From Pezicula radicicola (Eukaryota; Ascomycota; Leotiomycetes; Helotiales; Dermateaceae): 46,016 bases of DNA. The translations under genes were made by a program, and so were the position numbers. Under the pieces are notes generated by a model. That model was not told the origin of the DNA. It made no database searches and saw nothing but the letters and a program-made list of their open reading frames with translations. This document shows positions 20,419 through 30,862 of the stretch, one piece after another. Where the stretch lies: the NCBI GenBank assembly GCA_003008705.1, contig PDUO01000128.1:8754-54769 (forward strand), given 5' to 3'. Each line of letters starts with the position of its first letter. The first letter of the stretch is position 1.

Positions 20419-21308
20419 GTGGGAGTGTTAGGGGTTTGAGAGTTTGAGAAGTTAAGGGGTTGAGGGGTTGTTGTTGTGATGGAGCGAGAGCTGTAGTCGG
20501 GAGAAGTTGTCGAGTTGTTGATTCCGCGATTTTTTGTTGTTAAGGAGTTAAGGAGTTGGGGTATGCCGGGAATAAATACGAAAAAAGGAAAACGAAAAGG
20601 GAAACCAAAAATTTAAAATTTAAAATTTTTTAGGGACACCAATATCTTACTTAGAGTCGTTTTGAAAAATATTAATCTTTTACTCTTTAGTTTAGATTTA
20701 ACTTTGACTCTAGCCTTTCTTTAATGTATTTGTTTATGCTGCAAGGTATATCTTCTAGGTATTACGTTACGAGTTAAGCGAGTATACTTCTTGAAGAAGG
20801 TATCACCACACACTACATACCATAGATGATAGATGACAGATGGAAGATACATAACATAGGAAGGGCAGAGACAAAGAGACAAAGAGACAAAAGAGGAGAG
20901 AGAAAAGAAAAGAGAAAAGAGAAAAGCAAGAGTAGAAAGAGGATATAAATAAAGTGACCATTATAGATGTCTGTATGTCTTTCTTTGTAGTTCTCTCCAG
21001 GCCAAGTGAGTATCGACTTGGTATTACCAAATACACCTACAACACACGATGCACGACAGAAGATACATGGATAGGAAGGGGCAAGAAAAGAAGATGTAAA
21101 AAAAAGTCATATAATGTTGATGGATGTATTTGTAGTCGAACCTGAGTGTCGAGTATCGACAAATATTCTTACAACAGAACATCAGGAAGAGAGAGACCAG
21201 AGATATGAAAGAAGAAACGGGTCAAGAACAAGATTTCAAGAATAAGAAAAAAAGATCCCTCCCTAATGCTTCACTTCAAGCATAAGATCAAAATCCAAAC
21301 AAACTACC
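20419..21308. other. Intergenic between convergent genes
   Basis: Downstream of the 842-aa gene and of the minus-strand 557-aa gene. It contains GGGTTGAG/GAGTTAAGG runs, an AAATTTAAAATTTAAAATTTTT stretch split by two G residues near 20605-20632, and GAGACAAA/GAAAAGA repeats (20870-20935). No gene seen. Confidence 0.4.
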
Positions 21309-23149
21309 TTACATTTCCTTCCTTTTTTCCTTTTTATTCTTCTCTGTACCTACGACTTCATCAATAGATCTTAAGCCATCAATAAGATCAAATCCCTTCT
21401 CGACAGCAAGATTAATCTTCATCTCTAAGAGCTCCTCCTCGTTGATCTGACTTTCGCTACTTGTAGTACTACTAGAATTGTTGTAGTCATTCCCTCCAAC
21501 AGTCTCTAAACTTGCGATCCTCTCTTCTCGCTTTGTATAAAACCTGTCGATAATAGCTCGAAATGTAGACTTAAGTTCTTGTGCCATCAGGGTTTGGACT
21601 GGTGGTGTTGTTACACTTGCAGGGAGATTTTTGGTAGACGGTGGTGAGCGTTGGCGATATGACTGTTGAGCGTGTGGTAATGAGTAGTCGTCAACTGAGT
21701 CCGAATCCTGGACCTTTTGCTGAGATTGCGGGTACTTGTGATCCAAGTATTCGAAACCCGAGTGATGGGCTTCTTGCAGAGGTTGCGGGTGGTCATGATC
21801 CAAGAATTTGTGATCCGAGTGATGGGCTTCTTGCAGAGATTCCAAGTTTGTGGGTCGTGCTAGTGCTGGCCTTGGTACTTGTCGCAAAGTCCGATCAATG
21901 GTTGCAGAACGGGGTAGGCGAGAAGATGACGGAACGAAAGGCAAAGATGGCTTCCTCTGTTCTTCTTGATGAAGATTTGAAAGAGAATTTTTTTGTTGAA
22001 GTTTTAGCTGTATAATTGTTGATCTATAGCTGGCTGCTAGATCGGCCATCGACTTGATTGGAAGTGAAGTCTTTGAAGTAGGATTGATCATTGTACTGGC
22101 TGATACTGTGTGTACTGGCTGTATTGCTTCTGGCTCGCTGGTCTCTTCTAGAAACATGGGCTAAGAATACGTTAGTTGGAGCTGGACAGAAATAATACAA
22201 GAGACAAGGGATCTGTTGTTGTTGTTGCAGTACAATCGAGATTAAAAAAAGGAGACGTACCTTCTGGTTCTGTAGCGTACCAAGTCTCTTGTGGTTAAGA
22301 CGATAAGGAAGAGCGCTTTGCTGTTGTGCAGCTAGGAGCTTAGGGACATATGGAAGCGGACTTGGAGAGACTGGAGGCGGAGATGGAGGCGGAGATGGAG
22401 AAACGGGTGGCAGAGATGGGGAGACATGGGCCAGAGGTGGAGACAGAGGAGGAGGCGGGGATGGAGTGAATCGTCCGATGGAGAGGCGAGGAGCTGTGTG
22501 TACAGAGGATGCCAGCTTTGAAGATACGGCTTGAGCATTGGATGATGGTATTGCTCTGGCTATTGGCTGTACAGTTTGTGTGGAAGTTCGACCACGTAGC
22601 ACAACTTCTTGTCGATTGAATTCTCCATTTTTCTCGTCTTGCTTCTTCCCTCCCAGGTCCTCGTCTGCTCCGTCTGGAAGCCGTTGTTGCTTGCCCCCTA
22701 AAACATCGCCAGCCTTGCGAAGGATGCGGTCTTGTAGCACGTCAATCTTCCGTGTGTCGCGCTTCTTGGTATTTTTCGTCTTGGGCATCAAATCACAAGC
22801 CTCCATCTTAGCCATTGTAACGCCGAGTATATCCATCAGTTCGCGCACAAGGACCGGGCTCTTTTTCAGATAGGCGAGAGAATGGATCTGACGACCAGCC
22901 AGGAAACGGTCGAGCAATTGGTTTCGTGTTGGATGACCGAGGGTCCAGTTCAGGCGGCACGCTGGGGCGAAGGTGCTTGGGGTATGTTGGTCGAAGATCA
23001 GCTAGGTGTGGTGAGGTTCACCAGGTCAGCGTCGGCTACTCGTAAGAAAGGGGGAGAGAAGAGCCTACTTGGTCGGAGGTGAGTTGAGAAGCCGCATCAC
23101 GGCAGTGATTGCATGCTCCCACCTCGTCCTCCTCGACGTGGCGTGGCAT
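21309..23149 (-). CDS. proline-rich protein with N-terminal CxxC and tandem repeats, 557 aa, three exons
   Basis: Exon 1 is 23149-23069 (27 codons, MPRHVEEDEVGACNHCRDA), exon 2 is 23001-22261 and exon 3 is 22160-21309. Introns of 67 nt (donor GTAGGC, acceptor CCTAG) and 100 nt (donor GTACGT, branch CTAAC, acceptor CTTAG) are both phase 0. The first 80 residues hold ACNHCR (Cys13, Cys16) and a later PACRLNW. This could be a small metal site but does not match the Zn2Cys6 pattern. Residues 55-95 are helical, 101-112 are basic (KTKNTKKRDTRK, possible nuclear localisation signal), and about 205-248 are a Pro/Ser tract of SPPPSPPPVSP type. Residues about 380-420 contain two tandem QEAHHS..FLDHDHPQ repeats, and the end is acidic then Lys-rich. 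I do not recognise the family. A nuclear regulatory or scaffold role is possible but not shown. The short first exon is the least certain part. Confidence 0.65.
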
Positions 23150-24405
23150 GCTGATGGCGGAGCGAAGCCTTGAGCGAGATGGCTACACAGGATGACGATG
23201 ATGATGATGGTGGTGGTGGTGGTGGTGGTTGACGATCTTGAAGAGAAGACCGAATCTGAAGTCTTGAGAGATGTGACGAGCGGCGCCATGATTGCATGAT
23301 GAAGGGTATAAAATGGTGTAGAAGGTAGATAGAGTCAAAGGAGACGTGCAAAGGAGAGGAGAGGAAAGGAAGATGCGGGGAAGGGATGTGCGGAGGGATG
23401 CGCGAAAGAGATATGCGAAAGAGATATGCGAAAGGGAGATGCGAAAGGGAATGCGAAAGGGAGATATGCGAAAGGGATATGCGAAAGCGAAAGAGAGATG
23501 GGAAATTGATGGGCGTAAGGCTGCACACCTGCACACCTCTACTGGACCACCTCCGCTGGACACCTCTGACGTGCACACTCCCATTCTCACTCTATCGCAT
23601 AACCAATTTTACTTTTCTAATCCTCTCTCTCATCTCCTCCATCTTCCGTCTCAAACTTTCTTCTTCTCTTCTAATATTTATTCTTCTTCTCCTATTTTAC
23701 TCGCCGCTAAGCTCTACCATCGTGTCCAAAGCAAATCTCCCTTCAGCGGTGCTTACAGGCTTCTACCCCCGAACACCCCAGCCCCTGTAAACACGGCAAC
23801 GAAAGAAGCGACTCTACTAAAACACGTACCAAAAAATAAAGAAAATCTATATCTAAATATCTCCTTCTCATTAGAAATGTCCCCAATTGAATAGGCGTTT
23901 GAAGTAATTGTATCTGATAGTTATTTTGTTCATGAATTGTTTTGATAGCGGTAGTCTGTGCCTGAATGGGCCTGTTATTTCTCTTCTGAAGAGGCGTAGC
24001 AGAGACGGCGAAAGAGATAGATAGGGGAGTAGGAAAGGCGAGGAGGGGCACATTATTCTTTCATTCACTCATTCACGACGACGACGACGACAACAACAAC
24101 AATGATAATAATCAAAGCCTCCTTCTCCCTCCTCTTCCCTCTTCCCTCTTCGCTGCTCCGTCTCATTTCCCATGCCGCATTCCGATGCTCACTCGTTTGT
24201 TTGTTTCTTTGTTTGTCTGTCGCAAACGAATGGTACAGTTGCGTGACCTTTCTTTATCTTGATGCTCTTTGTTTCTTTCCCTCATCCCTCGTCCCTCTTC
24301 TCTCTTCCCTCGCCCTCTCTCCACGAGATGTAACCTGTCTTCCTTTCCATTCCACATTGACAGCTCTGCAGAGCTCATTGCCCGCACATTCCAGTCTGCT
24401 ACATC
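23150..24405. promoter_or_regulatory. Shared divergent promoter region of the 557-aa and 568-aa genes
   Basis: About 1.26 kb between two genes transcribed away from each other. It carries the ATGCGAAAG tandem array (listed separately), a (GGT)n run near 23208-23228, (GAC)n then (AAC)n at about 24076-24100, and pyrimidine-rich stretches (23600-23690 and 24118-24330) just upstream of the plus-strand gene. Frames across it are low complexity and not called. Confidence 0.5.
23398..23490. repeat. ATGCGAAAG tandem array, about 7 copies
   Basis: Units of 12-15 bases built around ATGCGAAAGRG repeat about seven times with variable AGAT/ATAT spacers. It lies 250-340 bp upstream of the start of the 557-aa gene. 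Such an array could be clustered binding sites or a slipping minisatellite. Confidence 0.75.
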
Positions 24406-26112
24406 ATGACCCGCACTCCTCTCGAGGATCAGATCTACCGCCACCGGTCAAACCATGTCCACAACCTTCTTGCGTGCCCGCCCGACTGCCTACCCCAGGA
24501 TACTCGACACAAGAACATCATCGCACCGTGTACATGTCCTACATGCCGCCACTCTCGAGCCTGTGCCGGCGCTGCGAGTGCTGCAGACGATCCCCATACT
24601 GGGGGGGACGAGGACGTCGAGGACTCTGAAGATATCGAGGAATCGGAGTATGACGCCTCCTCGGATCGTTCAGAGGAGTCGGAGGCCTCTCCCAACGCTG
24701 AGCCTCTATTAGCGAACCGGTGGCATAATACCTGGCAGGCGATGTTCCTCAGGGAATGGGCCGTCCAGGCAGATCGGGTCAATCACATCCAGCGACATGT
24801 CCTAGATTTCCTGCTCGACGCTGCGCAACCAGTCGCCCGCTTCGGAGGACAGACAAGTCTCGACTTTGCGAGATGGGCTCTCCAGCCCTTCCTTTTCCTC
24901 CTCAGCCTCTCGCTCTCTCTCGTCGTCTACTTCTGCAGGCTGGCGCTGCCATGGCTTCTATTCGCATACCTATTGCTGCCCTGGGCCTTGGAGATCCCGG
25001 TCGTGCCCTTTGTGGTAGACACGTATATTGCACCCTGTGTGTGTATCAACTCCCGCCTCTCGAGCTTCGAGGCGACATACGGCATGGGCCTCTGCCGCTC
25101 TATCGTGAAGCCCATCTATGACTACGACATCCCCTCTGACTCCTTTGCGGTCCACGGCCAGTCCTTTCGCGATTTCATCCAACAATTGGGCAGAACGAAG
25201 TCTTGGGCACCGACACTCGCTCTGAGTACCCAAGTCCAGGATCATGGTCGCGAACTCCGTACTGCGAGTGTCGGCCTTGTCAGGATTAAGGCGAAATGGG
25301 AACTTGCTCCATACAAAGTAGTTAACGCGGAAGAGTTGGTCCCTTTACTCGCATCAACGTCGACGGTCTTGAACACGCAAGCTATCGAGCTCATCAATTA
25401 CGGGCATCAGGTCTCCTACACCCATTGGGCGCTGATTTCCACCTTGCGCTTTTACCGGACATCATTGGTAGAATCAGGACAAAGACAGCGACACGCCAAC
25501 TCAGAACTAGAAACACACGCCAATTTACTCAGTCTCACAAATCAAGCTGTGGTGACGGTCGGCAAACTCCTCCACACAACAACCGAGCTCCTTGAACTCT
25601 CAAGCGTCTCGTCACAAATGGTCGAAAACCTACAACATTCGCTAGGCTCGGTGGCAGGGAAGATAGACATTCTACATATCATAGCTCGGCGCCAGGCCGA
25701 AGAAGTGTATGCGAGGTTATGGTGGTGGCAGAGGTGGCGGGCAACTCTTATATATCCAGAGCCACCACAGCAAGTGAGTGATGTGCAGGGTGCACGGGAG
25801 GTCTGTGTGAATATAGTCGAGGAGTTGACAGAGTTGAAGTACGCATTAACAGACCAGTACAATATGTGGGTAAACTTCCGCGAGTTCTTAGACACAAGTG
25901 CCGAGTATAGTAATATTATTGGATCTGAGGGCGCCAAGGACTTGGTCGATAAGTTAGAGGCTAGTATTACGCAATGGGTGCTAGAGGGGTGTAAGAATAA
26001 GATTGTTGCTGATTGGAGGAAGAGGAATCATAATGTTCAGGGGTTGTTGAAGAAGCCGCTTGGGGATGAGGATTTTGCGACGTGTTATCAGGGGCAGTAT
26101 TTGAATGGGTAG
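24406..26112 (+). CDS. orphan membrane-anchored helical protein, 568 aa
   Basis: Single open frame starting ATGACCCGC. Residues 24-53 are Cys-rich (Cys at 24, 28, 42, 44, 47 and 53), which may bind metal. Residues 67-93 are strongly acidic (DEDVEDSEDIEESEYD) with Ser sites. Residues about 160-205 are hydrophobic, probably one hairpin or two membrane segments (PFLFLLSLSLSLVVYF, then LPWLLFAYLLLPW). The remaining 360 residues are mostly predicted helix with hydroxyl-rich heptads (for example LLSLTNQAVVTVGKLLHTT), suggesting coiled coil. Near the end come ITQWVLEGCKN and VADWRKRN. No catalytic motif and no named family recognised. It shares a divergent promoter region with the 557-aa gene, so co-regulation is possible. 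Codon use shifts from GC-rich to AT-rich toward the 3' end, but the frame stays open. Confidence 0.7.
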   Translation: MTRTPLEDQIYRHRSNHVHNLLACPPDCLPQDTRHKNIIAPCTCPTCRHSRACAGAASAADDPHTGGDEDVEDSEDIEESEYDASSDRSEESEASPNAEPLLANRWHNTWQAMFLREWAVQADRVNHIQRHVLDFLLDAAQPVARFGGQTSLDFARWALQPFLFLLSLSLSLVVYFCRLALPWLLFAYLLLPWALEIPVVPFVVDTYIAPCVCINSRLSSFEATYGMGLCRSIVKPIYDYDIPSDSFAVHGQSFRDFIQQLGRTKSWAPTLALSTQVQDHGRELRTASVGLVRIKAKWELAPYKVVNAEELVPLLASTSTVLNTQAIELINYGHQVSYTHWALISTLRFYRTSLVESGQRQRHANSELETHANLLSLTNQAVVTVGKLLHTTTELLELSSVSSQMVENLQHSLGSVAGKIDILHIIARRQAEEVYARLWWWQRWRATLIYPEPPQQVSDVQGAREVCVNIVEELTELKYALTDQYNMWVNFREFLDTSAEYSNIIGSEGAKDLVDKLEASITQWVLEGCKNKIVADWRKRNHNVQGLLKKPLGDEDFATCYQGQYLNG

Positions 26113-27224
26113 GTCGATAGGGGGTGAGGGTGGATGGGGGAGTGGAGGGGAGGGGAGGGGAGTGGAGTGGATTGAAGTGGAGTAAGGATGGGATAGATGG
26201 GTTGGGATAGGATGGATTCTTTTTTGTTTTTCCTTTCTTGGGTTTCTGTTTTAGGGTTTTTCTATGGATCTGGTCTTTGGTCTACTTTGTGGTACAGTAA
26301 TAGCAGGCAGGATAAGGGAATAGTGGCAGGATGAGGAAATAAAATTTTTTTAAGGTCTTTTTGCTCTAGTCTTTGACTCTTTGGTGTTTTTTGTGTTTTT
26401 AGGGTAGTAGTAGAATAGAGAGTAATAAAATTATTTTTTCCTTTCTTAAGTTTCTCTTTTAGGTTTCTTTATCTAGTTAGTTTACTTTATAATATAATAG
26501 TAGTAGAATAAGAGATTAATAATAAGTAAGATAAAAGAATTTATTAATCTATAAATAAATTAAAATTATGAAATATATATATTATATTATATTATATTAT
26601 ATAGTTTCAAAGTTTAACCAACTAACTCTTGCCACCTAACAAAGCGAAATAAACAAACAAAGAAGTAGATAGTGTATTATTGCAGTAGTGTGTTACTCTA
26701 ATATGTATGTATGTTAGCGAGACAAATAAGCAAGCGAGACAAACAAACAAAGAACTAGACACAGAGAAGCAGAGAGAAAGAAAGAAATAAAGAAAGAAGT
26801 GTATCAGAGTATCACATTACTCCTTTCTCTTACATACATACATGTTATGTACACTGTACATTTGTCGGTAACCTGCAACCTGCAACCTGCAACCTGCACT
26901 GTAGCCTATCATCAAAGAAATCTATAGAAATGGCATGATATAATACAAGACATGCATATATAGATACAGATACCCGTTCTTTCGTTCTTTCGTTTGTTCA
27001 TTTGTTTGTTTGTTAAGTAGGAAGTTAGTCAATTAGGCGGTCAATTAGTCGGTTAGTCTGTCTGTTGTGTACGGCACGGCTAGGTAAAGCAAATCAGAGA
27101 GGAAAAGAAAAGGAAAAGATTATTATAAGAGGGATTAGATTTCTCTCTCTCTCTCTCTCCCCTAACCCCCAACTCGAAATCTCAAAATCAAAATCTCAAA
27201 ATCCTCAAGCCTTCCTACCTTAAC
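26113..27224. other. Intergenic
   Basis: Contains G-rich GGGGA/GTGGA repeats (26120-26190), an AT-rich part with a (TATAT)n run near 26571-26602, CAAGCGAGACAAACAAA-type repeats (26700-26770), a triple AACCTGC repeat (26868-26898), TTCGTTCTTTCGTTTG-type repeats, and a (CT)n tract (27143-27158) just before the next gene. That last tract is a likely promoter/leader element. No gene seen. Confidence 0.45.
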
Positions 27225-28118
27225 ATGGCTCCTCCCCCTCTACCTCCACCTCCACCACCTTCCCCACCTTCCCCACCCCCTCATCTCTCTTCTTTATCTT
27301 CATCTTCGTCTTCATTATTGAAGGAGAAGCCAGCATTGTCATCATTGTCAGCGTCAGCGTCAGCATCAATGTCGAAAGCAAACGCAAACGCGAAGGCGAA
27401 AAAGGGGGTGGAGAGGGGATGTATGAGTGCTGGTGTTTGTGTTGGTGTTGGTGTTGGTAAAGAGAAGGAGGAGTTTACTGCAGTATGTTACCAACCCCCT
27501 CTCTCCAACTTACTTACTCACCACATCCACCTTGTCCAACCAACAGTTCGATTTCACTAATACCTCACCCCCACGAAACCTTAGCATGACAGATGAAGAA
27601 TCAATCGTATGTCTTTCGCTCCTATCTCTTTCCTCCTTTCCCCTCTTTTCCCCTTTCTCCCTCCCCTCTCTTTCCTTCACAGAAAAAAATCTAACTCTCT
27701 CTCTCTCTAAAACAGGAATTCGAAGGTCGACTCGCAGCAAGTAGTTTTGTCTGGCGTAATGAAGGTTATTCATCAACTGAGATCGAGCAAAACATCTTAA
27801 TTCGAAGACTGGTATATTCCCCCCCTAATCCCAATCCCAATCCTCATCCCAATCCCCCCTAAACCACCCAAAGAAACACCACCACCCCACCCCCTAAAAA
27901 AAAAAAAAACTAACACCAACTCTTCCACCAAAAAACAGCAAAAAGACCTCTACACCCAAAACCTAACAAACACCTACCTAAACCACGCGCTAAACACAGC
28001 TCAAGCTAAGGTTAAGGAATTAGAGGAAAGTTTAGCTAGGTGTGAAGAACAGGACCAGGAATTTCTTGAGGCGAAGAGGGAGTTTGAGGAGTTTGTTAGG
28101 GGGGCGGGGTTGAACTAG
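27225..28118 (+). CDS. coiled-coil protein with polyproline N-terminus, 197 aa, four exons
   Basis: Exons are 27225-27482, 27547-27606, 27716-27811 and 27939-28118. All four have whole-codon lengths (86, 20, 32 and 60 codons) and phase-0 GT..AG introns (64, 109 and 127 nt; donors GTATGT, GTATGT and GTATAT; each acceptor ends CAG). Residues 1-24 are polyproline (PPPLPPPPPPSPP), then Ser-rich, then Ala/Lys-rich. The middle exons give FDFTNTSPPRNLSMTDEES and SSFVWRNEGYSS, and the last exon is a heptad helix (AKVKELEESLARCEEQDQEF). Small exons like these are easily missed, but the even phase and consistent splice signals support them. No family recognised. The protein may dimerise through its C-terminal helix. 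The gene converges on the LysM pseudogene. Confidence 0.6.
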
Positions 28119-28129
28119 AAGTACTCGTA

Positions 28130-30248
28130 GAGGTTCATCGAGGTTATTGAAACCTGTAGTTGTACCACCCGTGGTCGAGCTGTATGTTGGTTGGGACTCC
28201 TATACACAGTAGTGATAATTAGAATCGAAGGTACAACAAGTTAAAGAGCTGGTGTCGTTAAGTGACTGGTTCCATGTCGTGAAGTTAGTGAGATTGAAGC
28301 CTCAAAGTGTTCCTGTTACTGCCGCTGCGTAATCGCTTGTCCCTGTGAAATTGTAGATCAGAGAACTTCCGTCTACGTCTGTAAGATAGTCTGTAAGCGT
28401 GTCGGGAACAAGCGGAAGTGTGGTGAGGAGAAAGAGCGGAGTGTAGGTTACATTTAGAAGGCTGGTGAAGGCTACGAATTGAGTAGGTTGGTGATGCTTC
28501 GGTATACCCCCTGGTGCATTGGGGTAAGAGAGAGTCAATATTACCAACTGGCTCTACGCAGTAGCTCTCGTTGGTATATAAGTTTGTGCAGTTCTCATTA
28601 ACCCCAGTATTAAGGATCAAGAAGTCTAGGAGACTGATTCCGAACTTTAAAACGACCTTATTGTAATCTTTACCAGGCGCAACGTTGTAGTATTGGCTAT
28701 AGGTTGTCGTCGTATTTGCTGTGATATCAGTCGGTACCGCAACAGCAGTTGAAGCTACTGTAGGAGACCTAATAGTTGTGCTTAGAGGACTGTATTTCAG
28801 TCCCGGCTCGTTTAAGAAGATCTAGGTGCCGATTGTAGTGTTGAAGTTGAAGCACCCGGAATCGATCCACGGGTTATACGACTGAAGTTGAACAGTGGTG
28901 ATATTGTTCGCAGTTGCAATGCTATCGCAGGTGTCTTCTTGCTTAACTGTATATACCGTACATTAGTTCTCGACGCAAAGGGTGCCATTCTGAGGAAAAT
29001 CGTTGCAGTACGCTACCAGGTCATTATCCATCAAAAGCCATATAGTAGCGATATTCTGAGAAAGTGAGATATAATTGAAAGTATCCCCCGGTTTGACGGC
29101 ATAAGTTGAGCCTCTGTATATTGCAGTTGCCGTTGCCAAAGTGGTTGTTGCTGATCCAGAAGCACTGCATGTAGGTTAGCTCGTGCTATGAATTAGATGC
29201 TGCGACGAATCTGTACTTACATTGTAGAGGTTGGGGTGATAGTCAAAGGGTAACCAGTATATCCACACTCTGAGGTGGAACTGTGGTACAGACTCTCGGA
29301 AAGCACAAGAGGACCGTCTCCTTATAGAGATTCTACTGTGTTCCTCAACAAATGCAGGTTGCATTGATTATATTCCAAGCTCGTAGCATTATCGGGTGTT
29401 GACGTCGTGATGTTGCCTGGATCAACATTGCAATAGTTGTCGGTGTCCGTCAAACATGTTTGGTTGAAATTGAAAGACATCATGCTAGGAAATGCAGACA
29501 GAGGCGATACTACTCCGTAATCGTCTATGTAAGTCTCGTTGCTGCAGGCGCTCGGTACGCTGTTAAAGAAATCCAAGTTAGTATTGTTGTTCCTAAAATA
29601 TATGATACCTCAGATGAACGTTGTAGTTCTGCAATATATAGCATTCAATACATCAGAGGCTCTTCGCTGTAGATAGGAAAAGTCGTGCCCTAAGATTCCT
29701 AGTGTACTAGAATTGTTGGAACACTCTTTTTTATTCTTAATCCAACTAGTTACATGTTCTACATCATTTAGGACATGACTTCATAGAAGAACTATCAAAA
29801 ATATTGTTCGGGGTCCTCTCCAGAAATTGAAACTACAAGTAGTGTATGATTTTCTGTGCACCGTGAAGGTAACCGGAATGCTCCGAATGAAAATGCTTGG
29901 GCATTATAGAGGGCCTAATATGCTTTCAATATATTTGCAAACAAAATTGTATCCAAGGCGCAATTGAGAATCAAGTGAAAGTGACGAACCTTTACTGCCA
30001 CGAATATAGAGCTGCCCCACAGTTCACATCGCATGAAGATTCGAGTACACTCTGGTCATAGGTATTACCTGGGTCAAGACCGATAACAACATTGCTGCAA
30101 GCAGTAACATTTGTTGACAGCGCAGCACGACAGGGCTGTGAGTATGCTGTGAGTATGCTGAGACAGACCCCTCTAGGACCACTTGAAAAGCCGAAACGAA
30201 GGTGAAGAAATAAAGAATCGTGAGAAGCGGAACTCTCAAGGAAGCCAT
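28130..30248 (-). pseudogene. multi-LysM secreted (effector-type) protein, inactivated
   Basis: Starts with a signal peptide (MASLRVPLLTILYFFTFVSA) at 30248. Next, in shifted frame, is the Cys-containing N-terminal region typical of long fungal LysM proteins (LSTNVTACSNVVIGLD; CGAALYSWQ), then AFPSMMSFNFNQTCLTDTDN near 29500-29440. LysM-like modules follow: YAVKPGDTFNYISL (about 29104-28960), YTVKQEDTCDSIATANNITT (about 28965-28820), YYNVAPGKDYNKVV..ILNTGVNENCTNL (about 28700-28550), and a weaker fourth near 28440-28180 ending YHYCV. LysM domains bind chitin or chito-oligosaccharides; secreted ones can hide fungal chitin from host receptors. An 11-bp duplication (30137-30158) breaks the frame after the signal peptide. 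TAA near 28964, TAG near 28819 and a frameshift near 28550 break the rest. It is divergent from the chitinase pseudogene. Confidence 0.8.
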
Positions 30249-30862
30249 GAGTGATGCTTCAAAGAGCGAACGATGACTAAAGTTTAGAAGATGCAGTTAC
30301 TTCGACGTAGCAAAGAGTGATATAAAAGGACGGGAAGTTGAGGGCATCGGAGTTGATGTTCAACGGAATTCAGGTCTAGGATATTGATGGAAGCAGGGGT
30401 GTATGTAATCTGTAAGAGATGAACACCACCAGCACTTGCCATTCACTAGTTGATCACCAAGGATTCTCGGTGGCAAGTCTGGGTGCTCTCGAACTAATCG
30501 AGGAAGCCGATGTACCAACCGAACCATAAGCCCAACGCGCCCCTTGCAGCTATACTCAAGGATGATTTGACAAAGTTGCTACTGCTGACAGATACGTTGT
30601 ATAATGGAAATTGCGATCATCAACTTCCATCTACTCTGTAGAACAGACAGATATCACCTATCACCTCTCATGCGATACTAAAGACAGTGTCATGGCCTAT
30701 CAAGAGGAGACCTCGGTGCCGTCACGACGGACTATACGACAATACCCAGGGTCCATCAAGAATAAAGCGTCCACCTCGATGTATGCCCATCTCAAGGACA
30801 TCTTCTTAGACACTCCTTTCCACTCACTTTATCAGTCTCGATACTGAAGAGCTATTGGAACC
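30249..30862. promoter_or_regulatory. Divergent promoter region of the LysM and chitinase pseudogenes
   Basis: A 614-bp gap between head-to-head genes, the usual layout for co-expressed LysM/subgroup-C chitinase pairs in fungi. A TATAAAAG sequence occurs at 30322, in plus orientation. A plus-strand frame at 30611-30847 has no recognisable domain. A stretch near 30440-30545 looks slightly tRNA-like on the minus strand but was rejected. Confidence 0.45.

Noticed and set aside
23097..23590. Overlapping minus-strand frames of 135-159 codons upstream of the 557-aa gene
   Set aside because: Encoded by the ATGCGAAAG array and (GGT)n run; repeat-derived peptides.
24102..24629. 175-codon plus-strand frame before the 568-aa gene
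   Set aside because: Made of pyrimidine-rich leader sequence and overlaps the real coding frame out of phase.
30440..30545. tRNA-like stretch on the minus strand (GGTTCGGTTGGTAC resembles a D-arm/A box)
   Set aside because: No matching acceptor stem, no clear anticodon stem, and the B box (AGTTCGAGAGC) departs from GGTTCGANNCC. A decayed SINE cannot be excluded but is not supported.
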